NCBI GenBank assembly: GCA_022414725.1
Contig: CM039462.1
Coordinates: 117,755,966 to 117,819,965, forward strand
DNA length: 64,000 bases
Direction of reading: 5' to 3'
Source: Microglena sp. YARC
Taxonomy: Eukaryota > Chlorophyta > Chlorophyceae > Chlamydomonadales > Chlamydomonadaceae
Position 1 is the first letter of the stretch. Each line of letters opens with the position of its first letter. A program made the position numbers and the translations under genes. Shown in pieces: positions 1-13,705 of this stretch. The notes under the pieces were generated by a model. That model ran no database searches, was not told where the DNA came from, and saw only the letters and a program-made list of their open reading frames with translations.

Positions 1-147
1 GAATTTGTTGTACTCCAGGACTTTTACATGTGTTAAAAGGTATTGCCACGTAGCTAATTTCATTGGCATCACATATCATTATATCAACTATAAAAAAAAT
101 CTAGCAAGTTTAGGTTGTCTAACTCTCAGTGGACCATCCAATCACAG

Positions 148-335
148 TTTTCCAGCTTTCTGTAGGTCCAGTTGTGTAGCAAAAGTTTCGACGCAAGCCT
201 GATTTCAGGATTGTGGCGTAGCAAGGTATAGGGCGGAGCGCGGAACTCTGAGGGGTTTGGGGGGCAGCTCGACCCATTCGGTTCACACAGACTCGCTCAA
301 ATTGCGACGCGCCGCACAAAAGCAGCTCACCTGAC
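148..335 (+). repeat. Dispersed element, CCTGATTTCAGG family
   Basis: This copy carries the marker segments AGCCTGATTTCAGGATTG and GGCGGAGCGC and ends near TTGCGACGCG. Related copies or fragments lie at about 3360-3560, 13510-13640, 16510-16690, 17780-17880, 21540-21690, 27505-27690, 28245-28320, 45430-45555, 46025-46095, 50325-50490 and 57728-57910, on both strands. Several are bounded by inverted runs such as T(7)..GCGACGCG and CGCGTCGC..A(8), which suggests a nonautonomous terminal-inverted-repeat element. No coding potential was seen. Confidence 0.6.
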
Positions 336-359
336 CTTAGGTACTCCGCCGTGAGTTTA

Positions 360-400
360 CAATTTAGGGTTCTAGGGTTTTGGGTCGTGTGTTCACGATT
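360..400. repeat. Short degenerate telomere-like block
   Basis: Variants of TTTAGGG (TTTAGGG, TCTAGGG, TTTTGGG) follow one another just beyond the proposed stop codon of the FG-repeat gene. It is the first of three such interstitial blocks in the window. Confidence 0.4.
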
Positions 401-409
401 TGTGTGGGA

Positions 410-3400
410 CTAGGTCATGGAAGTGCCTTTGTCCTTTGTAGTTAACCTTTGCCGCCTTGCTGTATTGCTTGCAGCTTGTGATTTTGATGATGGTTGGAAG
501 GATCCCCAGATGTTGTGGGGACAGGCTTGTTTTGGGTCAACTGTGGCCTGTCAATGACAATATTATGTATTTATGAAATATTTAATATTTATGTAAATCA
601 AATATTTAAATATATAAATTAAATATTTATGTAAACTGTGGCATGTCAATGACAATATTATGTCTTAATGAAATCCACCCCCCCCGGGTAATCTACAGTG
701 ACTATTTGAGGCTGGGCAATTCCACAAGCCTGATGCGTAAGGACCGGCGTATCACATGATATTGACCAAAGAAGAGCATGCTATCATACAAATTGCATCA
801 TATGATATTGTATGATGACATGATATTATATGATATCTGATTGCCGTTGCCTACTAAGGTGGCTACCCCTGGACTGTAACATTCATACACAGCGTTTACC
901 CGATGTAAGACCTCATACAGGAGGTCAACCATCACGACAAAACATGTGCAAATTATGTGGTGGCAAGATGACATGACTGTAACATTCAGACACACACCTG
1001 TTGTTCGTCTATGAGCTCCCACCATTGAGGCTGGTGAGGGCTGCGGTGATGCGCCTTGTGGTGAGGCTTGTGAAGATGGGAGGTCGAGTTGCAAATCCAT
1101 GAGCTGCTGTCGCTTTGCTATCACCCTCTCCAAGCCAGCAACCAGTTTCAACTGCAAGCCCCCTAGTGGCTGGGTCTTCTTGGTGTACTCATCCTCGTCA
1201 CTGCTGAGCGAGGAGGGGGAAGACGGTCAGCACTTAGGTTTAGGTTATTTTGGATTTAGGATGGTTTAGGGTTTAGGATTGTTTAGGGTTTAGGTGGTTT
1301 TGCAAAAAGAAGTGCTGACTAGCTAAGTGCTGACAAGCCTCTCCCCCTACCTGCCAAGCGCACCCTCGCCAACGCCAGCCTCGTCTCCGCCACAGTCGCT
1401 GGAGGAGGAAGACGGCGCCACCGAGGTAGTATAACTTCCGGGAGCGGATGGGTTAAGGCGCGACATGATACGTCCCACAACCACGTGCTCCCTGCCCTGG
1501 CCCGGAGGCTGGCCAAGGTTAGAGCCGAACAGATGCCCATGACCCACTGTGGGAGCAGGGCCTCTTTCCTTCCCGAAGGATGGGGCTGAGGATGATGGAG
1601 GGGATTGGAACTCGCTCAGGGGACTTCGGGTCCCAGAGCCGCACGGTGAGGCAAGGGAGGAGGTGATGTTGCTGTAGCCCTTCTCCTTCAGACGCTGCTG
1701 CACACCCCTGATAAGGGCCTGAGCCACGCGTCCACGTTTTGCTCTGGGGGTGGTGCAGCTCGAACTGGGCGACAGGATGTCCGACCCACTGTGCACTCTT
1801 GAGACGTCAGAACCAGCGCCATGCTTTGTTTCACCAGCTCCCTCCGCATGGGTGCTGTCAGGGGCAAGTTCCAGTTCTGCACAAGCAATTCATGTGAGTG
1901 ACATACTATTCATATAGTTAAACTATATGGTGCTAACAGGGGCAAGCTCTAGTTCTGCGGCAGCATTGTTTTCCATTCATAGTATACACAGCTGCATCCA
2001 CCCCCCCCCACTCCACCAACCCCAACCCACAGCTGGTTTGAAATAATATGTATATATTGCCTTTAAACCCTTGAATGGGTGCTATATGGGACAAGCTCCA
2101 GCCCAATTTGCATACATAGTGTACACAGCAGCATCCACCCCCCCACTCTACCAACCCCAACCCACAGCTGGTTTAAAATATAATTTATATATTGCCTTTG
2201 AACCCTTGGATGGGTGCTAACAGGAGCAAGCTCCCGCTCTGTGGCAGCCATGCCTAAACCTCATAACATGGATATATCACAGCCTGATATGGTACTACCA
2301 GCTAACACAGTTGTACTACATGGTGTGGGTGCATATTGCCTCACCACAAGCGAAGACATTTTTCCTACATGGTATACACAGCTGCATCCACGCCCCCACC
2401 CCTGACCCACAGCTGCATCTACCTTCCCAATCCCGTGCCCCCAACCCACAGCTGCACCCACCCTCCCACTCCCGTACCCCCAACCCACAGCTGCACCCAC
2501 CCTCCCACTCCCGTACCCCCAACCCACAGCTGCACCCACCCTCCCACTCCCGTACCCCCAACCCACAGCTGCACCCACCCTCCCACTCCCGTACCCCCAA
2601 CCCACAGCTGCATCCACCCTCCCACTTCCCTATACCCAACCCAGAGCTGCATTCTAATATTATTTATATATTGCCTTAGAACCCTTGGATGGGTGCTAAC
2701 TAGGGCAAGCTTCAGTTTTACACCAGCAATGGGTAAACCTCATAGCATGAACATATCACAACCTTTCTGAGATGGCATTACAAGCTAATATAATTGTACT
2801 GCATGGTGCGGGTGCATATTGCCTCACCACAAGCAATCGCAATTTCCATACATAGTCTACAAATACATTGCCATTTAGCCTTTGCATGGTGCACTAGCAT
2901 ATCGCCTCACCACTAGCCATCACAGTTTCCATACATAGTCTACAAATACATTGCCATTTAGCCTTTGCATGGTGCGCTAGCATATCGCCTCACCACTAGC
3001 CATCACAGTTTTCATACATAGTCTACAAATACATTGCCATTTAGCCTTTGCATGGTGCGCTAGCATATCGCCTCACCACTAGCCATCACAGTTTCCATAC
3101 ATAGTCTACAAATACATTGCCATTTAGCCTTTGCATGGTGCGCTAGCATATCGCCTCACCACTAGTTATCACAGTTTTCATACATAGTCTACAAATACAT
3201 TTACATTTCCCTGGTAATTTTTGTTTTACTGCCGAAGACGTGAGCAGCCAAATTGCTGGCTGGAGCCATGTTACCAAGTGAAAATTCAAGCTACCAAGGG
3301 CAAGCTTCAGATCTGCAGCAGCAATGCGTAAACCTCGTTACATGGACATATCAAAGCCAAACCCATGCGTCGCCATGCAGTGGCGACACGCCGTCGAAAA

Positions 3401-6400
3401 AAAAATGTTGACAAGGACAGACATGGAAATTGTGCATGGAGGGTGAAAAGGTGGAGATCAGGGAAGCGCCCTAAACCGTACAAAGCCACAAGACTGAGAT
3501 CAGGATTGCATCGCAACTTTTGCTAAACAACCGGACCTACGCAAAGCTGGAAACCAACTGACAAAGAGATAAGGCAGGAGAAGGACAAGATACATGCAAA
3601 TGGCCCTAAAAAGCTATAAAACCTCTAAAAAGCTATAAAACGCTGTTCCTGGAGGAGGCCTAAAACCAGTTAGCTAGATAAAACCGACTTTCAGGTAAAA
3701 ACAAACTGACTGACAAAGAAATAAAGCATGGGAGGAGAGAAGGACAAGAAACACGCAGTTTGTAATCCCTCTCTTGATGATAATGACGATGATAGTTATG
3801 ATGATGATGATGATGATGATGATAATGATGATGATGATAGAAAGAGTGATAATTGTGATGATCATAATCATTTTGATTGCATTTTCCTGGTGCCCTACTG
3901 GACTCCAAGAGATAAAATAGGTCCACAGTTTGTTTTTAGTTTGTGTGTGTGTGTGTCTGTGTGTGCCTGTGTGTGTCTGTGTCTGTGTGTGTGTACACTG
4001 GACTACATTCTTACCAGGGGGGGCACCTGCGTCCTGCCCTACTGCACTTAGGGTCTTGGGCACAGCATATGAAGGCGGTTTGTGTGAGTATGTGTATGTG
4101 TTTGAGTATGTATGTGTGTATCTGCCTGTGTATGTGTAAGTGTGTGTGTACACTGGAAAATATTCTTACTAGGGGGGTGCCTGCGTCCTACCCTACTGCA
4201 AGTGTGCGTATTTATTTTATTTTATTTATTTATTTGACTAAAATTATTTCTTTATGTGTATGTGAGTGAGTATGTATGTGTGTGTATATATGTGTGTATG
4301 TGTTAGTTTGTGTACACTGGACTATGCTCTTACAAGGGGGGGTGTCTGCGTCCTTCCCTACTGCACTTAGGGTCCTGGGCACAACATATGTAGGCGGTGT
4401 GCGTATGTATGTGTATGTGAGTGAGTATGTGTGTGTATATGTGTGTATGTGTTAGTTTGTGTACACTGGACTACGTTCTTACAAGGGTGGGGTGTCTGCG
4501 TCCTTCCCTACTGCACTTAGGGTCCTGGGCACAACATATGAAGGTGGTGTGCGTATGTATGTGTATGTGTTAGTGTGTGTGTACGCTGGACTACATTCTT
4601 ACCAGGGGGGGTACCTGCGTCCTTTCCTACTGCACTTGGGGTCTTGGGCACAGCATATGAAGGCGGTTTGTGTATGCATGTGTGTATGTATGTGTATGTA
4701 CGTGTGTATGTATGTGAGAATGCATGTGTGCGTATGTGTGTGTATGTATGTATGTGTGCACGTATGTATGCGTATGTCTGTGTGTGTTTTTGAGTACATG
4801 TGTTTATCTGTATGTGTGTATGTGCTTGTGTGTGAACACTGGAAAAGATTCTTACCAGGGGGGGTGCCTGCGTCCTTTCCTACTGCACTTGGGGTCTTGG
4901 GAACAGCATATGAAGGCGGTTTGCATATGTACGTGTGTATGTGTGTTTATGTATGTGTATGTGTGTGGGGGGGCAGAAAGACAGATTTTGGACCGCATGT
5001 TCAATATGGTGTCCGATTCAGATGGGAGTTGGAATTGTGGAAGTTTCATGCAAAACGAGGGGGGAAATAAAGTTGAAAATAAGTTTTTAACCCCCCCCCC
5101 TCCTAAAGCCCGATTACCTCACCCTACCCCCCCCTAAAATGGGGGTCATTCGAAAGATCTTTTAAAGCCCATTCCAGTTATCCTCTTACATCTTTCATGG
5201 GGTTACCCAAACGTGATTTATCGCGAAGTTAAGATTTGAGCCGCTTTGGTTGAAAAAATTTTTGGACCCCTCTACTTTGGTACAGCTTTTTTTTAGTTTT
5301 TTAGTTTTTTAGTTTTTTTTAGTTTTTTAGTTTTTTTTAGTTTTTTTTAGTTTTTTAGTTTTTTTTTTGTTTTTTTGTTTTTTAGTTTTTTAGTTAGAGG
5401 ATAAGCTCTATCCAAAGCGAAGATGCGGTACGGCAGCATTTTCCTTGCCCCCCCCTTGTGTATGTGCGTGTATATCTGTGAGTATGTATGTGTGTGTATG
5501 TGTGAGTATGTATATATGTATGTGTGGTTGTGTGTAAATGTCTCTGTCTGTGTGTGCATGTGTTAGTGTGTGTGTACACAGGAGTACATTTTTACCAGGG
5601 GGGGTGTCTGCCTCTTGCCCTACGGCACTTAGGGTCTTGGGTTCAGCATATGAGGGTGGTTTGTGTATGTACGTGTGTATGTATGAGCATGTGTGTACGT
5701 TTGTGTATGTATGTGTGTGTTTGTGTATGTATGTGTGTGTTAGTGTATGTCTGTGTGTGTATCTGTCTGTGTATGTGTTAGTGTGTGTGCACACTGGACT
5801 ACATTCTTACCAGGGGGGGTGCCTGTGTCCTTTCCCACTGCACTTAAGGTCTTGGGCACAGCACCGCTGGCTGTCTCAGCAGCCAAGGCAAATGGTCCAG
5901 GGGAGGGGGCAGGATCCGCAATGCCAGCCATGGAGTACATCTTAGACCTCTTTCCTGACCTGGGTAAATAAACAGGTGAAAAACAAGCGAATTGAGGAAA
6001 TTGCCTCGGTTGTCGTAGGATGCATGGAGAGATTGGATTGAGTATATTTGGATAAGAATGCTTGGATTTTGATGGTTTTAATTATGATTATGATGATGAT
6101 GACGATGATGACATTTCCTGGCAATCGTTTTGACTGCGGAAGACGGCGAGCAGCCTGATTGCTTGCTGGAGCCATGTAAGCGAGTTCAAGTTAGGCCTCT
6201 TGCCATACCTGGGTGGACTTGAGCTGAGGAGGGGCTCCTTGTACAACAGCAGTGAAGGTGGGTGGTCGGGTGGGGTAGGTGGTGGTGGTGGTGGTGGTGG
6301 TGGGGGGTCTATAGTGGAGCTGTTGCCTGTCAAGATATCAAGGAGCTGAGGAGGGGCTCTTTGTACAACAGCAGTGAAGGTGGGTGGTCGGGTGGGGTAG

Positions 6401-7448
6401 GGTGGCGGTGGTGGTGGTGGTGGTGGGGGGGGGGGGGTCTATAGTGGAGCTGTTGCCTGTCAAGATATCCAGGAGCTGAGGAGGGGCTCCTGGGATTTGA
6501 GTCTTTATGTTTATTGGTTGGGGTTGGTTGGGGTTGGTTGGGGTTGGGGTGGGGTCTATAGGGTTATTAGTTGGGGTTGGATCTACAGGCCTCTTGCCGT
6601 ACCTGAGTTTATTTTTATAAGAATGCTTTGATTTGAATTGATTGAGTTACTGCTGGAGACGGCGAGCAGAAGACGGTCACCATGCCTATAGCAAAACCAG
6701 ACACAGTCACGACAATATTATTCGTGTACATGATTTTTTGCATATCAAAGTATACTTTTTTTGCTAAATCTGAAATATTCATTAAGGATAAAAAATAAAT
6801 AATCAAACTATTTTTATTATAATATATTTATAGAATTATAATAGACCTATAGACGGCGAGCAGCCTTAAAGGCTGGAGCTATGTAAACAAGTTCGAGTTT
6901 AAGCTTCTGCCACACGACAGGAAAGCCATAGCTTGAAATGACAGGTACAGAATAGCTTGGAATACCCAGTTCAAGTTTGCCACACCTGGGCGGAGGTAGC
7001 ATGGAGGGGTGGATACCAATGAGCGTGTGTGTGTCAGTGTTAGGGGTGCCTAGGCCTGAGGTAAGTGTGTGTGTGTATGGGGCTGTGTATGTGCGTGCTA
7101 TGTGTGTGTGTGCGTGCGTGAGAGAGAGAGAGATTTTGTGCGTGTGTGTGTGTGTCAGTGTTAAGGTTTGCCAGACCTGGGGGGAGGTAGCATGGAGGGG
7201 TGGATACCAATGAGCGTGTGTGTGTGTTGGTGTTAGGGGTGCCTAGGCCTCAGGTAAGTGTGTGTGTGCATGGGGCTGTGTATGTGCATGCTATGTGTGT
7301 GTGTGTGCGTGCGTGAGAGAGAGAGATTGTGTGTGTGTGTGTGTGTGTCAGTGTTAGGGGGGCCTAGGCCTCAGGTAAGTGTGTGTGTGTATGGGGCTGT
7401 GTATGTGCGTGCTATGTGTGTGTGTGTGTGTGCGTGAGAGAGAGAGAG

Positions 7449-7490
<42 letters not shown>

Positions 7491-10400
7491 AGTGTTTGCC
7501 AGACCTGGGGGGGGGAGCATGGAGGGGTGGATACCGCCAGCAAAGATGGATGAGTCCATTGGAGCTTCCACCCTTTGGGTTGGTGAGGGCTGCGGTGATG
7601 CGCCTTGTGGTGCCGCCTGTGTAGACGTGGGGGGGAGTTGAGCAGCTCCAAATTGAGGTGGTGGGGCGCCGAAGCGGGGGGCTGCGGATTGGTGGGAATC
7701 GCCTGGGGGGGGGGGTGGAACGCCGAATTGAGGTGATGGGGCGCCGAAGCGGGGGGCTGCGGATTGGGGGGAAGCGCCTGGTGGGAGTTGTGGAACACCG
7801 AATTGAATGGGGGCGGGCGGAGCACTAGGAGAGGTCTGCGGGACGCCAAATTGAATACCTGTGCCGGGCCCCTGGCCAGCTGGGGTTGTGCCTTGCGAGG
7901 CATGCAGTGGTAGGCCAAACTGAATGGAGGGGGCTGGGACCCCGAACTGAATAGAAGGGGCGGGGACCCCAAACTGAATGGAGGGAGCTGGGACCCCAAA
8001 CTGAATGGAGGGGGCTGTGGCCCCAAACTGAATGGAGGGAGCTGGGACCCCAAACTGAATGGAGGGGGCTGGGGCCCCAAACTGAATGGAGGGAGCTGGG
8101 ACCCCAAACTGAATGGAGGGGGCTGGGGCCCCAAACTGAACGGAGGGGGCTGGGACCCCAAACTGAATGGAGGGGGCTGGGACCCCAAACTGAACGGAGG
8201 GAGCTGGGACCCCAAACTGAATGGCTGGCTGAGGAGAAGGAAGTGGAGAAACTGAGGTGCCGGGCGTGGCTGGTTCACCAAACTGTATGGCTGGGGCTGG
8301 TGGAGCCACGCCAAAGAGGATGGCTGGGGCCGGTGGAGCCACGCCAAATTGGATCTGAGAGGACTTGGGCTGGCTGGTGGGCTGGGGTGCACCACTTGGA
8401 CCTGGCACGCCGAACTTGACTGGTGCAGAGGAATCTGTTCCTGTTTGGACTGCTGCTGCCTTTGCTGTGTCTGGCACCCCAAACCTGGAAACCTTGGCTA
8501 TAGCAGCAGGACCAGGAGCAGTGGCTGGAGTGGGGGAGGAGTCACGGAACTGGATGGCTGTAGAGTTACTTTCCGCAGCACCACACTTCCAGGCTAGGGA
8601 TGCAGGGGGGTCTGATGCCAGAGGGAAAGCAGCAAGAGCAAATGCTGTTGTGCGGGGGGTGGCAGGCTCAATAGCATAAGATGCGGTTTCTGCAGCCCCA
8701 AACTTCCAGCCTAGTGTTGCAGGGGGCTCTGACGCGGGATGGAGAGCAGCAAGAGCAAGTGCTGCTGTGCGGGGGGTGGCAGGCTCGATAGCATAAGATG
8801 CGGTTTCTGCGGCCCCAAACTTCCAGCCCAGGGATGCTGGGGGGTCTGAAGTGGGAGGGAGGGCAGATGCCAATGCCGCTGCTGCCGCTGTGCGAGGGGT
8901 GGCAGGCTCAATAGCATAAGACGCGGTTTCTGCAGCCCCAAACTTCCAGCCTAGTGTTGCAGGGGGCTCTGACGCGGGATGGAGAGCAGCAAGAGCAAGT
9001 GCTGCTGTGCGGGGGGTGGCAGGCTCGATAGCATACGACGCGGTTTCTGCGGCCCCAAACTTCCAGCCTAGTGATGCTGGAGGGTCTGATGCATGAGATA
9101 CAGGCACTGATCCAGCTGCTGCAGCTGCTGTGCGGGGGGTGGCAGTCTCAATAGCATAAGAAGCAGTTTCTGCGGCCCCGAATTTCCAGCCTAGGGTTGG
9201 GGGGGAGTCTGCAGGGGGAGGAGCTTCAACAACTGCTAATTGGTCGGCAACTGGTGCGCCAGGGGGAGCATTTGCCTGAGGGGGTCGGGGGATGAGGGGG
9301 CGTGGGGGGATGAGAGGGATGGGGGGCGTGGGGGGATGAGAAGGATGAGGGGGATGAGAGAGATTGGGGGGGGGGGGGGGGGGGGGGGGGCGGGGGGGGG
9401 GGGGGGGAGAAAAACATGTCAAACTTTTCCCAATCTAAGACTTGCACAAAGTTTGTAACAAACAATTAGGGAGGAAATTAATTACGCGGATTTACAAGAA
9501 AGGTGACTAGGAGAGGTTTTTGTCTGCTTCTTATTGCGATCACTACCTAAGACCCTGTTTTGGCTGGACGCTGCCCACCAGGAAGCTGTCCCTGGAGGAT
9601 GCTTAAAACCATAAAGCTACCAGGTGACCCATTTTCTGAACGGCATTGCTGGTTGGTTGGTGGTCTTGGTGGTGTGTGGTGTGTGTGTGTGTGTGTGGTG
9701 GTGGTGGTGGTGGTGGGGGGCAAAAAAGCAGAAAACAACCAGGTGACCCACTTTCTGAAAGGCATTGCTGGGTGGTTGGTGGTGTTGGTGGGGTGGGGTG
9801 GGGGGGGGGGGGGGGGGGCAAAAAAACAGAAAACAACCAGGTGAACCACTTTCTGAACCGAAAGATAAACCTCGTGTGCCTAGCTTGCCCATGTTGCCCA
9901 GCTGTGAAGCAGGAGGAGTAAGTAAGTAAGTAAGTAAGTGAGTGAGTGAGTGAGTGAGTGACTGACTGTGAGTGACTGTGAGTGAGTGAGTGAGCGAGGA
10001 GTGCGTGCGTGAGTGAAAGGTGACTAGCTTGCCTACCTTGCCAAGCTGTGACGCAGGTACTGGCACTGCTGGCTCCATCCAGCCTGCGCTGCGTAGCCCT
10101 TTTGCCATCAGCTTCGCAGCAGTAGGTGAGTCATATTCAATGTCATAAGATGCGGCAGCTGCTGTTCCGAACTTCCAGCCAAAGGCCGCAGGCTCAGGAG
10201 AGGGTGCTTCGCTTTGGGGAACACCTAGGGGGGGGAGGCCCAAGGTTGGGGGTCCAGAGGGGGAGGCACCGGAGGCAGGAGAGGGGGAGGAGGCAGCCCA
10301 GAAAGCTGATGGGGCAGATGAAGGGGACACACCAAAAGCTGGAGCAGCAGAGTGGGGAGCTCCAAAAGCTGGAGGGGCTGAGGTGGGTGCACCAAAGGCT

Positions 10401-13400
10401 GGAGCAGCAGATGGGGGAGCTCCAAAAGCTTGAGGGGCTGAGAGGAAGGCACCAAAAGCTGGAGGGGCAGATGGGGGAGCTCCAAAAGCTGGAGGGGACG
10501 AGGTGGGAGCTCCAAAAGCTAGCGCAGCTGAGGTGGGTGCACCAAAAGCTGGAGGGGCTGAGGGTGGAGCACAAAAAGCTGGAGGGACTGAGGGTGGAGC
10601 ACCAAAAGCTGGAGGGGCTGAGGATGGAGCACCAAAAGCTGGAGGGGCTGAGGGTGGAGAACCAAAAGCTGGAGGGGCAGATGGGGGAGCTCCAAAAGCT
10701 GGAGGGGACGAGGTGGGAGCTCCAAAAGCTAGCGCAGCTGAGGTGGGTGCACCAAAAGCTGGAGGGGCTGAGGGTGGAGCACCAAAAGCTGGAGGGGCTG
10801 AGGGTGGAGCACCAAAAGCTGAAGGGGCAGATGGGGGAGCTCCAAAAGCTGGAGGGGACGAGGTGGGAGCTCCAGAAGCTAGCGCAGCTGAGGTGGGTGC
10901 ACTAAAAGCTGGAGGGGCTGAGGGTGGAGCACCAAAAGCTGGAGGGGCTGAGGGTGGAGCACCAAAAGCTGGAGGGGCTGAGGGGGGAGCTCCGAAGGCT
11001 TGAGGGGCAAAGGGACGGGAACCGAACAGGACCGTCTTCTTATCACCCCTCTTGTCTGTGGTATTATCATCGCCACTCATACCCTTCTCTCGTGCATCTG
11101 GTGGCACAGTTGCTGCCTGTGCTGCAAGTAGTTCAGCCTCAAAATCACCCTTGCCACTGTCACCACCCATGCTGCCTCTCTGTGTGTGTGCCGGCGGAGC
11201 AGAAGCAGCTTCTGTAGCTAGCAGTTCCGCTTCAAAATCATCACCATCACTTTCACCACCCTGGCTGCCTCTGAGTACAAGGAGTGGGGGTGCAGCAGCA
11301 GCCTCTGCAGCTAGCAGTCCCGCCTCAAAATCACCGACACCACTGTCACCCCCCATGCTGCCCCTCTGTGAATGAGCTGGGGGTGCAGCAGCAGCCTCTG
11401 CAGCTAGTAGTTCAGCCTCAAAATCACCCACACCACTGTCACCACCTGTGCTGCCCCTCTGTGTGTGTGCCGGGGGTGCAGCAGCAGCCTCTGCAGCTAG
11501 CAGTTCGGCCTCAAAATCACCGTTACCACTGCCACTGCTGTCACCACCCATGCTGCGCCTATGTGAATGAGCTGGGGGAGCAGCAGCAGCCTCTGAAGCT
11601 AGCAGTTCCGCTTCAAAATCACCGCCATCACTTTCACCACCCTGGCTGCCTCTGAGTTCAAGAAGTGGGGGCACAGTTGCAGCCTCTGTAGCTAGTAGTT
11701 CAGCCTCAAAATCACCGCCGCCACTGTCACCACCTATGCTGCCCCTATGTGCATGTGCCGGGGGTGCAGAAGCAGCCTCTGTAGCTAGCAGTTCAGCCTC
11801 AAAATCGCCACCATCACTTTCACATCCCTTGTTACCTCTGAGTTCAAGACGTAGTGGCGCCTCTGCAGCTAGCAGGTTTGCCTCAAAATCACCCCTGCCA
11901 CTGTCACCACCCATGCTGCCCCTATGTGTGTGTGCCGGGGGAGCAGAAGCAGCTTCTGTAGCTAGCAGTTCCGCTTCAAAATCACCACCATCACTTTCAC
12001 CACCCTGGCTGCCTCTGAGTACAAGGAGTGGGGGTACAGCAGCAGCCTCTGTAGCTAGCAGTTCAGCCTCAAAATCACCGACACCACTGTCACCACCCAT
12101 GCTGCGTCTATGTGAAAGAGCTGGGGGTGCAGAAGCAGCTTCTTTAGCTAGCAGTTCCGCCTCAAAATCACCGTTACCAGTGCCATTACTGTCACCACCC
12201 ATGCTGCCCCTCTGTGCACGCGCCAGGGGTGCAGCAGCAGCCTCTGTAGCTAGCAGTTCTGCCTCAAAATCACAGTTACCAGTGCCATTACTGTCACCAC
12301 CCATGCTGCCCCTCTGTGCCCGCGCCAGGGGTGCAGCAGCAGCCTCTGTAGCTAGCAGTTCAGCCTCAAAATTGCCACCATCACTTTCACATCCCTTGTT
12401 ACCTCTGAGTACAAGGAGTGGGGGTGCAGCAGCAGCCTCTGCAGCTAGCAGTTCCACCTCAAAATCACCGACACCACTGTCACCACCCATGCTGCGCCTA
12501 TGTGAATGAGCTGGGGGTGCAGAAGCAGCTTCTTTAGCTAGCAGTTCTGCCTCAAAATCACCGCCACCACTGCCACCACCAATGCTGCCCCTCTGTGCAT
12601 GTGCTGGGGGTGCAGCAGCAGCAGCCTCTGTAGCTAGCAGTTCAGCCTCAAAATCACCAACATCACTTTCACCACCCTGGCTGACTCTGAGAACAAGAAG
12701 TGGTGGCACAGTTGCAGCCTCTGCAGCTAGCAGTTCAGCCTCAAAATCACCACTGTCACCACATTCACCACCCATGCTGCCCCTATGTGCATGTGCCGGG
12801 GGTGCAGAAGCAGCTTCTGTAGCTAGCAGTTCAGCCTCAAAATCACCGCCGCCACTGTTGCCACCAATGCTGTCTGCATCGGATTTGTCTCTCCTACTCT
12901 GATCCGCTGCTTTATTTGTATTCGGAATATTAGCGAATAAATATTTTGTCTTCGGATCGATTAGATTGTCACCTACTTGAATTTTTTCATAGGTAACCCA
13001 CCCAAACGGAGTGTATTCACCCCGCTTATCATCAGCCGTGCTTGACCCAGCAGCTAGGGAGTACTGCACCCTAATGTTGACACCATGGACAGGGTGAGCT
13101 GACTGTACACTCCCAGCACCCCCTTGAGATGGGAACTGCACCCCAACATCAGTGGCCTTGCTGTGCCACTGCTGTTGGTGCTGTTGCTGCTGATGCTGTA
13201 TTGCCTTGCTGTCGAGCCCTTGTCCACGGTTGTCCCGCTGCAGTACGACATCAGACTGGAGGGCATCAACAGCTGCCTTTAGAGCATCCTGGAGGATGGC
13301 AGAGCTGTTTCGTAGCGACACGGCTGCAGTTGCTGATGCAGGGTCGCCTGGGGGTTAGGATTAGGAGGGGGTAGGGGGGGGGGGGGGGGTAGGGGGGGGG

Positions 13401-13674
13401 AGTGTTTTTAATTGGGTTTAGGGTTTAGGGTTTAGGGTTTAGGGTTGAGTTACTACTTGTGGGTTTAGGGTTTAGGGTTTAGGGTTTAGGGTTTAGGGTT
13501 GAGTTACTACTTGGGCTACACAAGCTTGATTTCAGGATGTTTGCGTAGCCATTGCATGGCGGAGCGCAAAGCGCAGAGCCTGGGGGGTTCCGGGAGTCAT
13601 GCACTGCCATGCAACGACAGAATGGCGACGCGTTGTCGAAAGAAAAAATGGGTGGTGGTGGTGGTGTGTGGTAT

Positions 13675-13705
<31 letters not shown>

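Noticed and set aside
10126..12902. Plus-strand Ser/Pro/Ala and Gly/Ala frames opposite the FG gene
   Set aside because: Antisense shadows of the repeat arrays in the 3.3-kb exon, which has splice-consistent neighbours on the minus strand.
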